Assembly: GCA_947095535.1 (NCBI GenBank)
Contig: OX352773.1
Location: 210,634,093 to 210,698,092, forward strand
DNA: 64,000 nt
Direction of reading: 5' to 3'
Source: Poecilobothrus nobilitatus
Taxonomy: Eukaryota; Arthropoda; Insecta; Diptera; Dolichopodidae
The notes below the pieces were generated by a model, which did no database searches, was not told the DNA's origin, and was given only the letters and a program-made list of their open reading frames with translations. Both the position numbers and the translations under genes were made by a program. Every line of letters starts with the position of its first letter. The first letter of the stretch is position 1. Shown piece after piece: positions 45,715-58,659 of this stretch.

Positions 45715-46165
45715 ACAGTTTGGAATTGTTTATGACTTGCAACAAAATTTTTTAGAAGTTTTCTTAAGAAACAATTGAGAAAAATTACGAGGTACTTTCA
45801 AAAATTTCCACAGGTGCCTAAGTTACAGATTTCTAAAAATAGTAAATGTTTTTTATTTGCCTCCAATGGCTTACAAAATTACATATGCTAAAATGCTAAA
45901 AAATGAATGGAGTAAATGAAAAAAATGTTAAGCAGAATTTGAAATTAGGACTTTTTCCAACTTAGCGGGTTTCTAATTTCATACTGGTTCTGGCTGCAAT
46001 AAAAAAGTTGTTCCACAATAATACTTTATCTATCCATGGTTAAAATTTCGTGCTCTATCTTAAACAGTGTAGAAGTTAAATGGAAGTTCGGACAGACAGA
46101 CAGAGGGAACGAACAGAATGAAACTAAAACTTTTTTATGAAAAACGTGCTAAAAATCTTCTTTTT
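45715..46165 (+). repeat. Interspersed hairpin-ended repeat, copy 3
   Basis: It shares CACAGGTGCCTAAGTTACAG, AAAAGTTGTTCCACAATAAT, CATGGTTAAAATTT, GTGTAGAAGTT, a GACAGACAGACAGA tract, GAATGAAACTA and the end AAAACGTGCTAAAAATC with the copy at 53727-54515. The terminal hairpin has lost its left arm. Confidence 0.8.
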
Positions 46166-47244
46166 TTTTTTGTTAATTTCTATTCTGGTTATCTGAAGTC
46201 AAAAAATCGTTACATAATAAACTGTCATAAAACAAAACAGAACAAAAAAAAATATTTATTTTAACATGCCCAAAATTTTAAATAATTTTATCGCACCTCT
46301 TCAAGAAAAAACTGGTTTTTCACCTGGAAACGAAAAATTAAACTAAAAAAATATTCTTAAAAGAAGCTGTTTAAAAAAAAAAACGAATCGGAAGTGTTTA
46401 AAAGATAAGAAAGATATGAATTTTGATTATTAACAAATTTTGATATAATTTTTCGGATTTTATAATTTTTTATAAATATTAAAAAAATTTATATTACGAG
46501 CATGTAAATATTTAAAATGTCATTCGATTGATATGATCTTTAATTCGTAATTATTTTAATTATTTTTGTTATCATATATTTTAGAAATTTTAATAGTTAT
46601 CCAATATATTTAGGCATTCTTAAACCTTAGTAGTAATATAATAGTTAATTAGTCTGTTCCCATCTAAAATATGCATCGACTGCATATTTAGGCATATTTA
46701 TTAGTGGATACTGAAATTAATTCACGAGATTTTTTGTGGTTAGTCTATTTATGAATTCGTTGTATTGAAATTGTGTTTAAGAGCTGTAATGTCGGCAGAG
46801 TTCTGTTTATAATAAATTCAACCAAATGAAAAATTCATTTTTAATTTTCAATCACTTTCAATTTTTTTGATTAGGTACCTGGCCAGTTTTCATACTCGAA
46901 ACCATTCAAATGAAAGGTCAGTGTCTTAACAATTACACTTTATTAATACGGGTACATGCAACTAATCGTTATTTGTTATATGATTTAGTAAAATAGTGAA
47001 GGAATATTAATATCGATCTCCTGTTGTTCTTAATAAACAAATAAATTCTGTAATTTTCTCAAATGTTAATAATTTGTTCCTATGCAGAACAACAATTAAG
47101 CATGGTTAACAAATTACTGTGAGTTATAAATATGAATTCAAATGTTCTTATGTTTTGTATAAATGTTTATTTTAAAAAATTCTCAATTTATTTTTGTCAT
47201 TAACTTATTTTGCATTTAATAATTACTATGATTAAAGTCTCCAA
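46166..47244. other. A+T-rich non-coding DNA
   Basis: No gene or clear element is visible; ATGCATCGACTGCATATTTA near 46671 is a short inverted motif. Confidence 0.55.
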
Positions 47245-47670
47245 GAATTACATTCGACTAAAATGCAAGAGTGCAGTAGAGTAGACTGTTTCAACTCTGG
47301 GATGCCCGTATGAAAGTAATATATGCTATTTCTATAAAACTTGATCATCTTTTAAAAAATTTCAGATGCCTAGCTTTAATAAGTTCCAAGATGTGTAAGC
47401 TACCTAAACCTGCTGTTAATTTTATTTAAAAAGAAAAGTTGTATGGCAGCTACCCAAACCTGTTGCACCAGCATAACCAAATTTTATAGATTTTGTTGGC
47501 CGACACCTTTTTGCAAATTTTCAGATACCTAGCTTCAATAGACACTGAGTTATTTCCATATAAAGAAAGTAGTTGTATGGCAGCTACTCGAACCCGGCGG
47601 CCTAAAATGCTAGATTTAAATAAGTATACCCTTGGATTTATAGGTTCATACGGGTATTAAAATTATAAAA
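47245..47670 (+). repeat. Degraded relative of the mini-me-like family, copy A
   Basis: It shares with 58660-59240 the blocks GACTGTTTCAACTCTGGGAT, AAAACTTGATCAT, AAGTTGTATGGCAGCTAC and a final CATACGGGTATTAA-type end. Internally the block TTTCAGATGCCTAGCTT (47363) recurs at 47521 and the block AGTTGTATGGCAGCTACC (47438) at 47571, so it holds two diverged internal repeats. Confidence 0.6.
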
Positions 47671-50600
47671 TGTCACAATTCTGTCCACTCTCGACTTTGT
47701 GGATCTAATTTGATAAACTTTATATTACTTTTTTTTTTTTTTAATTTTTAGAAATTTATTTTCATAATAAAATTTGTTCAACAAAAAACAGAAAAAGATA
47801 TTAAAATTTTTCTTTAAATTGTGGTTTATTTTGTTTTTAAATTTTTGAATAAAATTTTTCATAAAAAAGAATTTATTTTTTTTGTAGCATGACATTTTCA
47901 TGTCAAATTTTGTAAAGTTGATTTTTGAATTTCATTTTTTTAATTTAATTGTCAAAAACTTAGAATCTAAAACCACTTGTACAGGTTTATACAACAGTTC
48001 ATAATGTATACTTTTGTAACTTTTTACAAAACTTTGTTTTTTGTTTTAGCATTTTTTTTTTTTAGAACAAATTGATTTAAAAAAGTTAATTTTATGTTTC
48101 ATTTATAATTGAATTTTATAAAAAAAAAAAAAAAGTGCAACCACATTTTCAGAAAAGTAAAAAAAGAAAACTTTTTTTTTAAAGTAAACGAATATTTACG
48201 TTTTACAATATATTTTTCCGTCTTTCTATTTGTTTTTATTATAAAGTTTTAAAAGAAATTTAATTAATTTTAAAATGTTTAATTTAATTTTAATCAATTG
48301 ATTGAATAATAATTGGCGAGTTAGCTAAGTATGTATAAACAACACCAATATGTATTTTTTTACTTTATAAAATTGAATTTTTGAATGATTTTGCTTTTAT
48401 TAAACATGACTTGCGACTGACTGTAACATTTTAAGTTTAAATGAAACTTCGAAAACTTTTGAAACAAGTTTTTATAAATATAAAAAATTACGATTTTAAA
48501 TAAAAAGTAATATTGTATTAATTAAAATTGAATTATACATACATAGAGATATTGTTTTAATATTGTTTAGCATTACATTGTTGTCATGTCTTTCCATGTC
48601 TATCACTACAGTGCTGCCATATATTTTTATTTTCATCAATTTTTGAATACAACCTTATTATGTGTAATTTTTTCTGGCAATTTTCAGACTGGCAATTTTT
48701 CTCTATATTTTTGAAAAAATTACTTAGGTATTTCAAAAAAGTTTTGGTGAAATAGAAATTGATTGGAGACGTAAACTAATATTTCAATATTTATATATGT
48801 ACACAGATAATTTCGTTTAGAATATACTACGCCCATATCACGTTAGACTTATGATACAATACATCACAAAAGTATGTCACAAAATAAAAGGTAGAAATAT
48901 GGGACTTCTAATTGTCATTTGACACAATAAAACATTGACACATTTAGCATGGCTATTAATATTTTTCGCTTGATGGTTCATTAAAAATCCCATGGCTCGA
49001 AACTTAATTCTATGAGAAGTTTTGGTAATATGTATGAGAAATTTAATATGATATGTTGTGTGTTAGTCAAATTCTAAACCAATCATTATAATACATTCTG
49101 AATTCTTCTATGATTTTTTTATTATCTTATAATTGTCTTGTGTTTATTGAAGAAGTAATTCTTTAGGTTGTATGTCTATAGTCAATACTATATGAGTTTT
49201 CAAAAATAAGTAATTTTAAATTTGATCAAAGTTACTGCAATTACCTACTAGTGTATAGGCACATTTCCAATTATATACAAAAGTATAAGCTGGTATAAGT
49301 ATAAAAAAAACATTTTTTTGTATGGTTTTTGTGGCACTAACTGACAACAATAAAAGGCCTAAAAATGAAAAGAGAAAAGTGAAAAATGAAACTAAAATTT
49401 GTATAAAATAGAAAAATTTAGATGTATTCTTATGGAAAAATATTGAAATAACTGTACTAATTTTTTTTTTAAATTTTACAAAAAAAAAAAGGAAGTGTGC
49501 GTTGAAATTTCATCCATTTGAAAAATAGTCTTTTAACTACTTTTCTACTTAAAACAAAAGACTCTCTCTTGTTATATAGTTCTTTTAGAATCTTGAAATG
49601 GCCACGATATGATATGTAAAAAGAAATGAAAAATGTAAGTAAAATTATTGAGTTGAAAGCTGAAATTTCGAAATGTTATAAAAAATTTCCAATTTTTTTT
49701 ATAACATAAATCGACATATTTCGGTGAATATTCTTTTCATAACGGAAACTTCAAATGTAAATGAGCGGAAAAAGAAAGGAAAAAAATGTTCAAGGGAATG
49801 TTATTTTTTGCATGTATTGTTGGTCGTACATTACCTGTTATTATTGTTGATTTGTTGGTTATGTTTTTACAGTTCTCTGTTTTATATTTTTCATTACATT
49901 ATACATACATTTACATATGTATATATAAAAAAATCATCATATATCGGTCTTTCTATGCTATAGCGCTATATCTCCATATCGTTTTCTTTCATCAATTTCT
50001 TTTTTTAAAGATTAAAAAATTCTTGGTTTTTAAATATGGCTAAATACAAGATAAGAATTTATAATTATTATTCGTCATTGTATATATATATTAATTATAA
50101 GAATTGTCATGACGTGGCCAGAAGAAATATATGACACTAAGATTTTTCTCTAAAGAGTTTATTGTATTTATAATTGCGCCATCAGCATTTCTAACATATT
50201 TGATCTATAAGCTGATATCTGGTACAAAAACCCATAAGAAGCTATGTATTTTTCTATAAATTACTTAATTGTGAAATTATTCTTAAATAGTCTAATAAAA
50301 TAAAAAAAAGTCTAATGAAAAACAACTAGAATTTATTGTATACTTTCGTCACTTATTATGACTCACGGATTATGGGACTATGATAATAAATAAAGTGTTG
50401 TTTTTTTTTTGTAACTTATTTCACCTTTTAAATATTACCTTTATAGTTAAATTTACATTATAACATAATTTTCTTTTTGCATTGTAATTTCACCTGAAAA
50501 ATTTCCGTGTTCTTAAATTTCAAAAGTTCTTTAAGAAATTTTTTTATATTCTTTGTTTATAAACTCTTGGGACGGTGTAAGATATGATGTTATTTATAAA

Positions 50601-51054
50601 CCCTTAGAATGGTGTTTTTTTTTTTTGTATTATAGTAAAATTGTACCTATCAACTTTTCGAGATAAGAAAAACGTAAATTAAGATTTCATATACTTGTAT
50701 ATACTTATATAATTTTTTATTCGGAACCACATACATATATACATAATATACGTATCGATTAATTTTTATAATTATGTATTTTCATTATTTGTAATTAATT
50801 TTTCTTTTATGTGAAATCATCTTCCTATTATCCGGTTTCCTGGCAAGAAAATTCTATTGCAAATATTTAATGAGTATTTGAATTACACACTTAATTTCTA
50901 ATAATTTGAGTGCTGTGAAGCAAACGCAAAAAAAAAAAAAAATAAATAAAAATATAAAATAAATATAATGAAAAAAAATTAATAAATAATTTTATTAAAT
51001 ATTTTTTATTTAATTTGAAATCATTTTAATATTTATCTGGTACAAATAGAAAAA
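47671..51054. other. A+T-rich non-coding DNA
   Basis: No gene is supported. Overlapping open frames at 49724-50043 encode only low-complexity hydrophobic peptides (Tyr, Ile, Phe, Leu) expected from T-rich DNA. Confidence 0.6.
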
Positions 51055-51640
51055 GGAACAAACAATCGTTTTCAAAAAAACGTATTTCAAAACGTATTTC
51101 AAAAAAAAAATTTCAAAAATTAGCTTATTATACTGTCCGTTCACTATTACTGTCCGTCCGTTTTTGTTTATAAAACTTCTACACCGTTAAATAGAGGTCA
51201 TGGAAATTTTAATCATGGATTGGTCTTTTAAAAAAATGAATTTTGTAGAATATAAAAATATAGCCTCACTAATTACGGAGTTTCAGTCCCTTAAAGTATG
51301 CAAAATCCCTATTTTTAAATGTGTATATCTCATGTTCTATACTTTATACTTTTTCAAGCTATATAAAAGCTATATTTTTCAAGATTCAAGCTATAAACAA
51401 CGACACGATAGAAAATTCTGTAAATTGTTTTATAAATCAATATCGACAATTTTGGCAATTTTCTATTTAAATTTACCGTTAGGTATGTTAAAACAAAATT
51501 TTGCAAGATGTACCACAACTGTTTGTTTGTACCGCCACTGTTTAAAGGTTATTATAGTTTAAAAATTTAAAACACCTGTAACTTAGACATCTGTAAAAAA
51601 TTTTCCACAGTAGAAGGCAAAAATTAAAGTTCTAAAATTA
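51055..51640 (-). repeat. Interspersed hairpin-ended repeat, copy 4
   Basis: In inverted orientation it carries CTGTCCGTCCG, ACTTCTACACCGTTAAA, CACTAATTACGGAGTTTCAG, AAAATCCCTATTTTTAAA, TTACCGTTAGGTATGTTAAA and ACACCTGTAACTTAGACATC, each matching the copy at 53727-54515. The 120-codon open frame at 51200-51562 lies wholly inside this repeat and is not a gene. Confidence 0.8.
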
Positions 51641-53726
51641 TATTTTTATCATATGTTAACAGCTTTTCTTATTATTGTTATTAATTACATATATAGACAG
51701 CCGATAGCCCTGGCAACTAGTGCTAAAAAAAAATTAATTGTAAAATTTTTAAATATTCAATTAATAAAAATTAATAATAATAATAATAAATACAGTATTT
51801 AACCTTACTTAAAAATTGAAGATAGTGTATTTTAATTTTTCACAATTTGTTCGACATATAAAATTTTAGTAAAAATTGCAAATTTTTTCGCAAAGAAAAT
51901 GTACCGTTTTAAAACCCTCAGGTTCTACCTTGTTTTTTTTTTTTTGAAATTAATCTCTGTTTAAAAAAATATAATTAAAAATAACGGTACTTAAATAAAC
52001 TACAATTTTTTTTTTTTGTTATTCAATTAAACACATTCCCCCCTTTTTCCCTGCAAAATGTCCCACCTCTATTTTTGTGAAATAAAATTGAATGGTGTAA
52101 TAATGGGATGTATGCTTTGGTAGGTTAAACAAAAATCAATTAATTATCAATAATAATAGTTTTTTTTGTTGTTTTTCAAAAATTATTAAATATGTACTTT
52201 TATTATTATTATTAAATTATAAATTGTTTTGCAAATGTAATTTGTAATAAAAAGTAATAAACGAATTAATTATTTTTCGATTAATATTTTTTTTTTTTTC
52301 ATAAATACATTTTGTAAATTAATTATTCGAATATAAATATAATTATTCGAATAATTAAGTGGGAATGAAATTAATTATTTTTAATTATTTGCTACGATAA
52401 ATCGTATTTTCTGTAATTAATTTTAATTAATCTATGATAAATTGCTAAAAAAAAAAATATTTTAAAATCTTAAGCTATCATTTTAAATAAAATCTTAGAA
52501 AATTTCAGATTAAAAAACGAGATAAACCGATTAAAAACTGAAACTGTAAATTAAATTTACCTTTAAGTATTTATCTTTAAAAAAAAAAATTAATTAATGA
52601 ATTAGTAGGTCGAAAACTGTTCAAACGCTTTGTTCAGAATATTCCTCTAAATTTAAAACCAATTTCTATTACCTAATATTTACTTCCCTTAACCAAGCAA
52701 TGGATTAGTACTAAAGGACATATAATCTATTGTTTGGTCATAAAAAAGTGGTAGTGTTTAGTGGATTAAATTTCTACATCCTCATAGAGAACTAGTGCTT
52801 GCTCCACTGCTTTATCATGTCTTTCCATTATTCCCACCCACATTTATTTAGTAATCAGAACTATTTTTAATGGTTTATGTTAATCGAATTCTAAATTGCA
52901 AAACAATATTTTTCCTTTTGGGAAGAAGGATATTTTACAAGTTTTGCATTTGGCATAATGAAACACTTTGAAGAAATTTCTGAGTTTCTGAGTGAGAAGT
53001 TGTTTAAGTAAAGGTCAATTCTATAACTAAAGTGGGACTGAGGAGTTCAATAGAACTGAACAATACAACAAAATAACTTTTAATTAACTTTAGGTGTTTA
53101 ATTAGTTGTTCTTTATTTACAACCCACTTATTATTGTAAGTAAGTATTAGTTGCAAAGTATCTTATTTAATAAAAAACTAAAATATAATGACCATGAAAG
53201 TGGTCAAGTGAAAAAGCTAAAGTGAAATTTCTGAAATAAAAAATTAGGACACATTGCTATAGGCTCAAATACAGTTTGGCATATAAATTTTGCGATAAAA
53301 GTCGCTGCCTAATTTTTGTTATTTACATTTATTTACATATTTACAAGAAATATTGTAACTATGTATAGAAAATGTCTAAAATAAAATTATCAATATAAAA
53401 TTTTTTAACCTAATTTAAAATGAAAAATTTTCGAAGAAAAATTACATAAAAACTGTTATAGTTATTAAATTTAAATCAACTTAAATTGTATTTTTTTTTT
53501 GTAAATACAACTTAAGTTGATTCGTTGGTTATTATATTATTATACATATTATATTCGTTTCTTATTTCTATTTTATATCTATATAATCATTTATTTTATT
53601 AATATAAGTATCTATAACTAATATAAATTAATTAATTTCTATATACTTTAAAGAACTTCCTATAAATTCTTATCTGCTTAATATTCATAAAAATTTCAAT
53701 TTAATATTCAAATTTAAAATAACAAG
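51641..53726. other. A+T-rich non-coding DNA with AAT microsatellites
   Basis: TAA/AAT triplet runs occur at 51769-51790 and 52199-52215. No gene is supported. The hairpin at 53474-53522 is listed separately. Confidence 0.6.
53474..53522. repeat. 20-bp hairpin with one mismatch
   Basis: AATCAACTTAAATTGTATTT (53474-53493) pairs with AAATACAACTTAAGTTGATT (53503-53522) at 19 of 20 positions around a 9-base loop. The stem is shorter than a usual microRNA precursor. Confidence 0.75.
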
Positions 53727-54515
53727 GTAGAATGTAAATCAACGGTTTTTAAAAGCGCACATTTCCAAAACTCAATACAAACTGTTTAGAAGTATGACTT
53801 ACACAAAAATTTGAAAATTTCATGTAATAAGAAAAAATGTGAAAATAGGACATTTTTGAAATTTTGAGGGGCTATAAGTCCGGAATCCTCTATAACTAAG
53901 AAAAGCCGTTAACACACGTAAAAATATATTATTAAACCTTTAATTTTCATGTACAGGTGCCTAAGTTACAGGTGTATAAAAATAGCAAATTTTCAATTTT
54001 TGAGGCGTAATAACTCTTAAAGAGGGGGTGTTACCAAAAAATTTTCTGAGCAAACTTATACTAATTCTAAAAGTTCTTTCTTGCCTCAAAATCTCAAGCT
54101 TCTATCTAGAAGCGTGCCGGAGTTATGAAAGTAGAAAAATCATGCAAAATTTGGTTTTCACATAACGGTAAATTTAAATACTAAATTTAAAAAAAATGTA
54201 TAATTTTGATATTAATTTACAAAGATAAAAGAAATACCTGTCGAATGACGTTTTCAGATTGAAAAAATCTTAAAGAGAACATAAGATATATGCATTTAAA
54301 AATAGGGCTTTTTCAAAGTTTGAGGGGCTGTAGCTCCGTAATGGGGGGGCTACATGAAAAAGTTGTTCCACAAAATTATTTTTTTATGAGACCTACCTAT
54401 GGTTAAAATTTTTTTCTCTATCTTTAATGGTGTAGAAGTTTTGTAAACAGACGGACGGACAGAGTGAAACTAATAAGCACATTTTTTCAAAATTTTTTTG
54501 AAAATGTGCTAAAAA
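53727..54515 (+). repeat. Interspersed hairpin-ended repeat, copy 5 (longest)
   Basis: This is the best-preserved copy, about 790 bp. Recognisable blocks in order are GGGGCTATAAGTCCGGAATC, AACACACGTAAAAATATATT, CAGGTGCCTAAGTTACAGGT, ATACTAATTCTAAAAGTTC, GTGCCGGAGTTATG, TTTTCACATAACGGTAAATT, GGGGCTGTAGCTCCGTAATG, GTGTAGAAGTTTTGTAAACA, an ACGGACGGACAGA tract, and a terminal hairpin at 54476-54510 (AGCACATTTT/AAAATGTGCT). It has no coding capacity and resembles a non-autonomous Helitron-like element in having one structured end, but this is inference. Confidence 0.8.
54476..54510. repeat. Terminal hairpin of the interspersed repeat
   Basis: AGCACATTTT pairs with AAAATGTGCT and the stem continues through CAAAA/TTTTG with a two-base bulge. 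An equivalent hairpin ends copy 1 at 25240-25272. Confidence 0.85.
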
Positions 54516-55489
54516 TGAATTTTTTTTTTTTTTTTTTATTCTTTATTTTTTTGAATCTTATATAATTGGATTAAGATTAAAGAGTTTTATCATTTCATCG
54601 ATCGGCATCATAAAAGATTCTTTTATTATTCATATATTAATTATAGAGAAAGATAAAAAGAAAATTAGATAGAATAAGAAAACAAAAAAAAAAAAAGTTT
54701 TGTTTTTTTTTATGTACGAAATATAAATTGAAATTAGTGAAAATAATTAATTTACATAATTATTAAATAATCTTAATAGATTTTTGCCCTTTATACTTCC
54801 ATTTTCAGTCAAAATCAATCAAATAAAAATTAATCTAAAGATAATTAACTGGTTTTTGATGTAAATGTAAATTATTCTTATATAATATGTATATGTATAT
54901 ATATATGTATATTGATATTAAGGTATATGTGAATAATAATGTTTTTTGTTCTATTTTATTTCTTATATAAGTACATATGATATATATTATATATATATGT
55001 ATATGTATATAGGCTTTTTCTTTTTTCAAATTTCAAATAATAAATTAAGAATATTATGTTAAATAGAACGAAAATAATGTGTCTACTTAGTGTTAAATAC
55101 TGATGTGTCAAAAGTAATTAAAACTTTATTTAAATATATATTTATTAAATACATTTACACATATATACATATAATTATGTGTAATAATACGGTTACTCCA
55201 AAAAATTATTTAACTCAATTTTAATTAGCTATAGTTATGTGTATTATGTGTATTAATGGTATATAGTTTCGCGTAATATTGATTAAAAGATACTTATAGT
55301 TTTACTGTATTCAATAGAAAATATTATAGATGGAATATTATGTGATTATGCATAACACTTTTTTGGACATACATATGTATATTTTTTAAACAATTTTGGA
55401 AAATTTACTTATAAATTTCACTATACGCAGAGTAGAAATACATAAATTAAATTTTAAACGTAAATAGATATTATAACGTTTTATATCTA
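54516..55489. other. A+T-rich non-coding DNA
   Basis: TATATGTATA runs at 54886-54910 and 54975-55010 and T runs at 54521-54538. No gene is supported. Confidence 0.6.
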
Positions 55490-56214
55490 CCGCATACCCC
55501 TATTAACGTCGTTAATTGGTTCCAAGAAAACACGACGTTAGGTGAAACAACGTTGTGGGGGGTAGTTATTATAAAAGAAAGAGGAAAAAATTTACAACAC
55601 GTGGATTTTAATTATTTTACGTATAGGGTTGTACAGTGGGTCCCTACTAAAATGTAAATAATTTTTAAGCAAAAATTTCGTAGAAAAAAATGTATATTTT
55701 CAAATATATAAAAAACAAATTAAAATGGTATGCATATAATCACATACATATTGCATACGTATGTTTATAAATTCATTTTATGCTCTAAAATAAAAATAAA
55801 GATTACATATTAATACATATAAAGTGAATATGTAATATAAAAAACAAATTAAAATAGCATTTAGTATACAATTATATATGTATTGCTAATGTATATCTAA
55901 TATGTATTGCTAATGTATATCATTGCATCTTTAACATATTGCTTATATTTATCCTTATCTTTTACAATTGTCAAAATATATAGCTAGCTAAATCATTTAT
56001 GCACAAACACTAATTAAAACAAAAACTTCAACAGCGGGAAGCTAAAAAAAAAAATTTTCAAATAACACCGCCTGCTTCGAACTATAGAAAAATAATTTAA
56101 AAAAAGCAACGTTACAGCGAAGCAACACGACGTTACAGTGGGGTATGATTATAATGGTAGACCGACGTTACAGCGAAACAACTTTGCGCGAGGCAACGTT
56201 AGCCGGGGTATGAC
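55490..56214. mobile_element. TA-flanked 725-bp element with CATACCCC ends and ACGTTACAGCG repeats
   Basis: The left end CCGCATACCCCTATTAACGT and the reverse complement of the right end GTCATACCCCGGCTAACGT are similar, with TA at both edges. The right third holds three ACGTTACAG motifs (56108, 56129, 56165) and a second, internal CATACCCC end (inverted, near 56139-56147). The element may therefore be compound or nested. The middle (55877-55921) has a 22-bp unit, ATATGTATTGCTAATGTATA plus TC, repeated twice at a 23-bp period. No coding sequence. Confidence 0.65.
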
Positions 56215-56581
56215 TATATAGTTTTAGTGCGTTGCTGAGTTACAATTTCTATATTGGTTGGAAAACTCCCATATTTTAAATTGTTATAGGTATAATTTAA
56301 TATTTTTTCAACTTAAATATCCCAAATAACAGAAAATTTCTTAAGTTTAAATCAATACGAGAGTAATGTTTTACCGTTATATGATAATGATTTAATTTTA
56401 CTGTTACTGTTATGCGAAACGAAACATTTGTCGTGAGAGTGAGTATCTTCTAATAAATTAATATAAGTAAATATATATTTTAATTATCATTATTATATTT
56501 TTATTATCTAACAAAACAGAATGCAACACTATAAAGATTTTTAAAAACATACTTTTTTCAAAGGTAATAAAAACATTTTAG

Positions 56582-56764
56582 AAGGGGTCTCGATGGTCTA
56601 GTGGGTAAGAGCGTATAAAATACGCTGTAAACACCAAGGGAGTTCGAATCCCACACACGTCGTAAAAGTTATTCCCCCTTACAACATTTACAGCCACGAC
56701 TGAACAGGAAGCTGTGTAAGTTCCTGTCCCCATTTATGTGGCAGAGAAATGCATTACAAAACAA
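56582..56764 (+). mobile_element. tRNA-derived SINE, copy 2
   Basis: Same body as the copy at 19111. Box A TGGTCTAGTGGGTAAGAGC lies at 56594-56612 and box B AGTTCGAATCCC at 56641-56652. The downstream region contains TTCCCCCTTAC, ACATTTACAGCCACG and GAAATGCATT, and ends in an A-rich tail. Target duplications AATAAAAACATTTTAG (56566-56581) and AATAAAAGCATTTTAG (56765-56780) match at 15 of 16 positions. A few bases between the boxes are missing relative to copy 1. Confidence 0.92.
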
Positions 56765-56889
56765 AATAAAAGCATTTTAGGATACTGTGACTTGCACCAA
56801 AATTTGTAATTGTGAATTTTTTTCTTAGAATCTTATAATTGTGGGAAATCAAAAGAAGCTTTCTTCAATTTCAAACAAACGCTATATAA

Positions 56890-57360
56890 TTAAGACAGCA
56901 ATTAACACTTGTATAATTATAAAATTAAATTTTTAATTTTAAAAAAAAATTCTACAGATCAAGAAATTATAGGTTTCTAAAAATAACAAAATTTCAAATT
57001 TTAATCCTTTTAAACAAGCTATACAGAACAGGGTATAGAGATAAAAAAAAAACTTCTTAGGTACCTTGCTAATTCTGAAAATTTTTCTTCTCTTACAATT
57101 TCAAAATTCTACTTAAAAACATGCTGGAGTTATAAGGAACCAAAATCACAACGGTTAATCTATATATCAAATTGCAAAATACTGTGTAATTTTATTAAGG
57201 TTAGAAACAATTCCTTCTGTTTGGGGAATTTAGATTGAAAAAATATTAAACAGAACTTCAGATATCCATATTTGAAAATAGGGATTTATTTTTCCAAATT
57301 TATTCTACGACATTCATTGTTTTAAGAGATAATGTTTTTGAAAAATATGCTAAAGATCAG
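56890..57360 (+). repeat. Interspersed hairpin-ended repeat, copy 6
   Basis: It shares ATAGGTTTCTAAAAATAACA, TGCTAATTCTGAAAATTTTTC, CATGCTGGAGTTAT, TTTAGATTGAAAAAATATTA and a degraded end (GAAAAATATGCTAAAGATC) with the copy at 53727-54515, in the same order. The GGAC tract is lost. Confidence 0.7.
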
Positions 57361-58659
57361 TTCTAATTTATATAAAATCCATTTGGTTCAAATAACATGG
57401 AAAAGGTTTAAGAAATAAACTTAAAGTTAGAAATTTAAAATTTAGAGAGGGATATGTTTTAAGAAAAAGTTTAATTTACTTTGAAAAAAATTACAATCTA
57501 GATACAAATCTAAAATATCCTTTAATGCCTTTTTGAAATTATGGCGCCTTTAAAAGTTTTACTTCTTAGATTTTACATACTGCCTTGTTTATCGTTATAA
57601 TTTTCGTACAAAACCCTAGAGAGTATTACATATATGAATGAATTTATAAATATTAGGGTTAACTAAAAGATTCCCTCATAAGAAACTAAAAAAAAACAAG
57701 AAGCGAAAAGTACGAAATCTTTATTATTATAATCAAAACTTAACAAATGTAATCATAACGGGTTATTTTAATAGAAATATTACTATTTTTTATTGTTAAT
57801 ATTTCTGTTTGAACGTCTAATACTTAAACTTATTTGATCATAATTTTGTCTCGGTAAATATTTTTTAGGACCCAAAAACCCTGATTCAAACCCTGAAACT
57901 CAAATATCAAATTTTTGGTTTTCGACACTATATATGGCAATAAAAAAATCGGTGTTCCGGTGTTTCTCTGAACTTTTACCACTTACGATGCCTACAAATG
58001 TACAGTTTTATTTAAATATACATATGTTACCAACTGAATTTATAGAAAGATAGTTGGACAAAAAAAAAACTTCCCCAAATTAGTCACTTTTATTTACTAT
58101 TTAAAAATTTATTTTATAAATTTATTTTCTTACAAAATTTATATTAAGTATCATAATAATCGTTATTGGGTTTATTACTAAACCAACAACATATTATTAA
58201 AAATATATACCCATATAATTTTTAATACTGTCAATTTTGTCACCTTTTTTTTATTGTTATTAAAAAGGACCACTTAAATAACCAACATTTAATCACACAC
58301 ATGAGAAATAATACGTAGAAACTCAAACATATCAAACTAATAAAGCCAATAAAACATACAAAAAAAAACGTATAAAATGACGTTATGAAAATGTAATTTA
58401 TGTTTATGTCATTTATATATATGTAAAAGAGCATTTCATTGGCTACTGTCAATACAAATGTCAAAACTTAAAAAGAAATTTCATTTTAAAACTTTTGTTC
58501 TTTTTTTTGTACTTGTTGTGAGCGATTTTGCAACTTGATAAGTTTTATTTATCCAAAAAATGTCCCAAAATATTAATAACTAACATAATATATGTACATA
58601 TTTACAAATATCTACATACGAGATATATATGTATATGTCTAACATTAAATTCTGTTATT
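57361..58659. other. A+T-rich non-coding DNA
   Basis: No gene is supported; short open frames (58240-58464, minus) encode low-complexity hydrophobic peptides. Confidence 0.6.

Noticed and set aside
49724..50043. Two overlapping frames encoding hydrophobic peptides
   Set aside because: The hydrophobic runs come from T-rich, TATA-rich DNA; the frames overlap in different phases and neither has a conserved motif.
51200..51562. 120-codon open frame on the plus strand
   Set aside because: It lies entirely within copy 4 of the interspersed repeat, antisense to the other copies, and has no recognisable domain.
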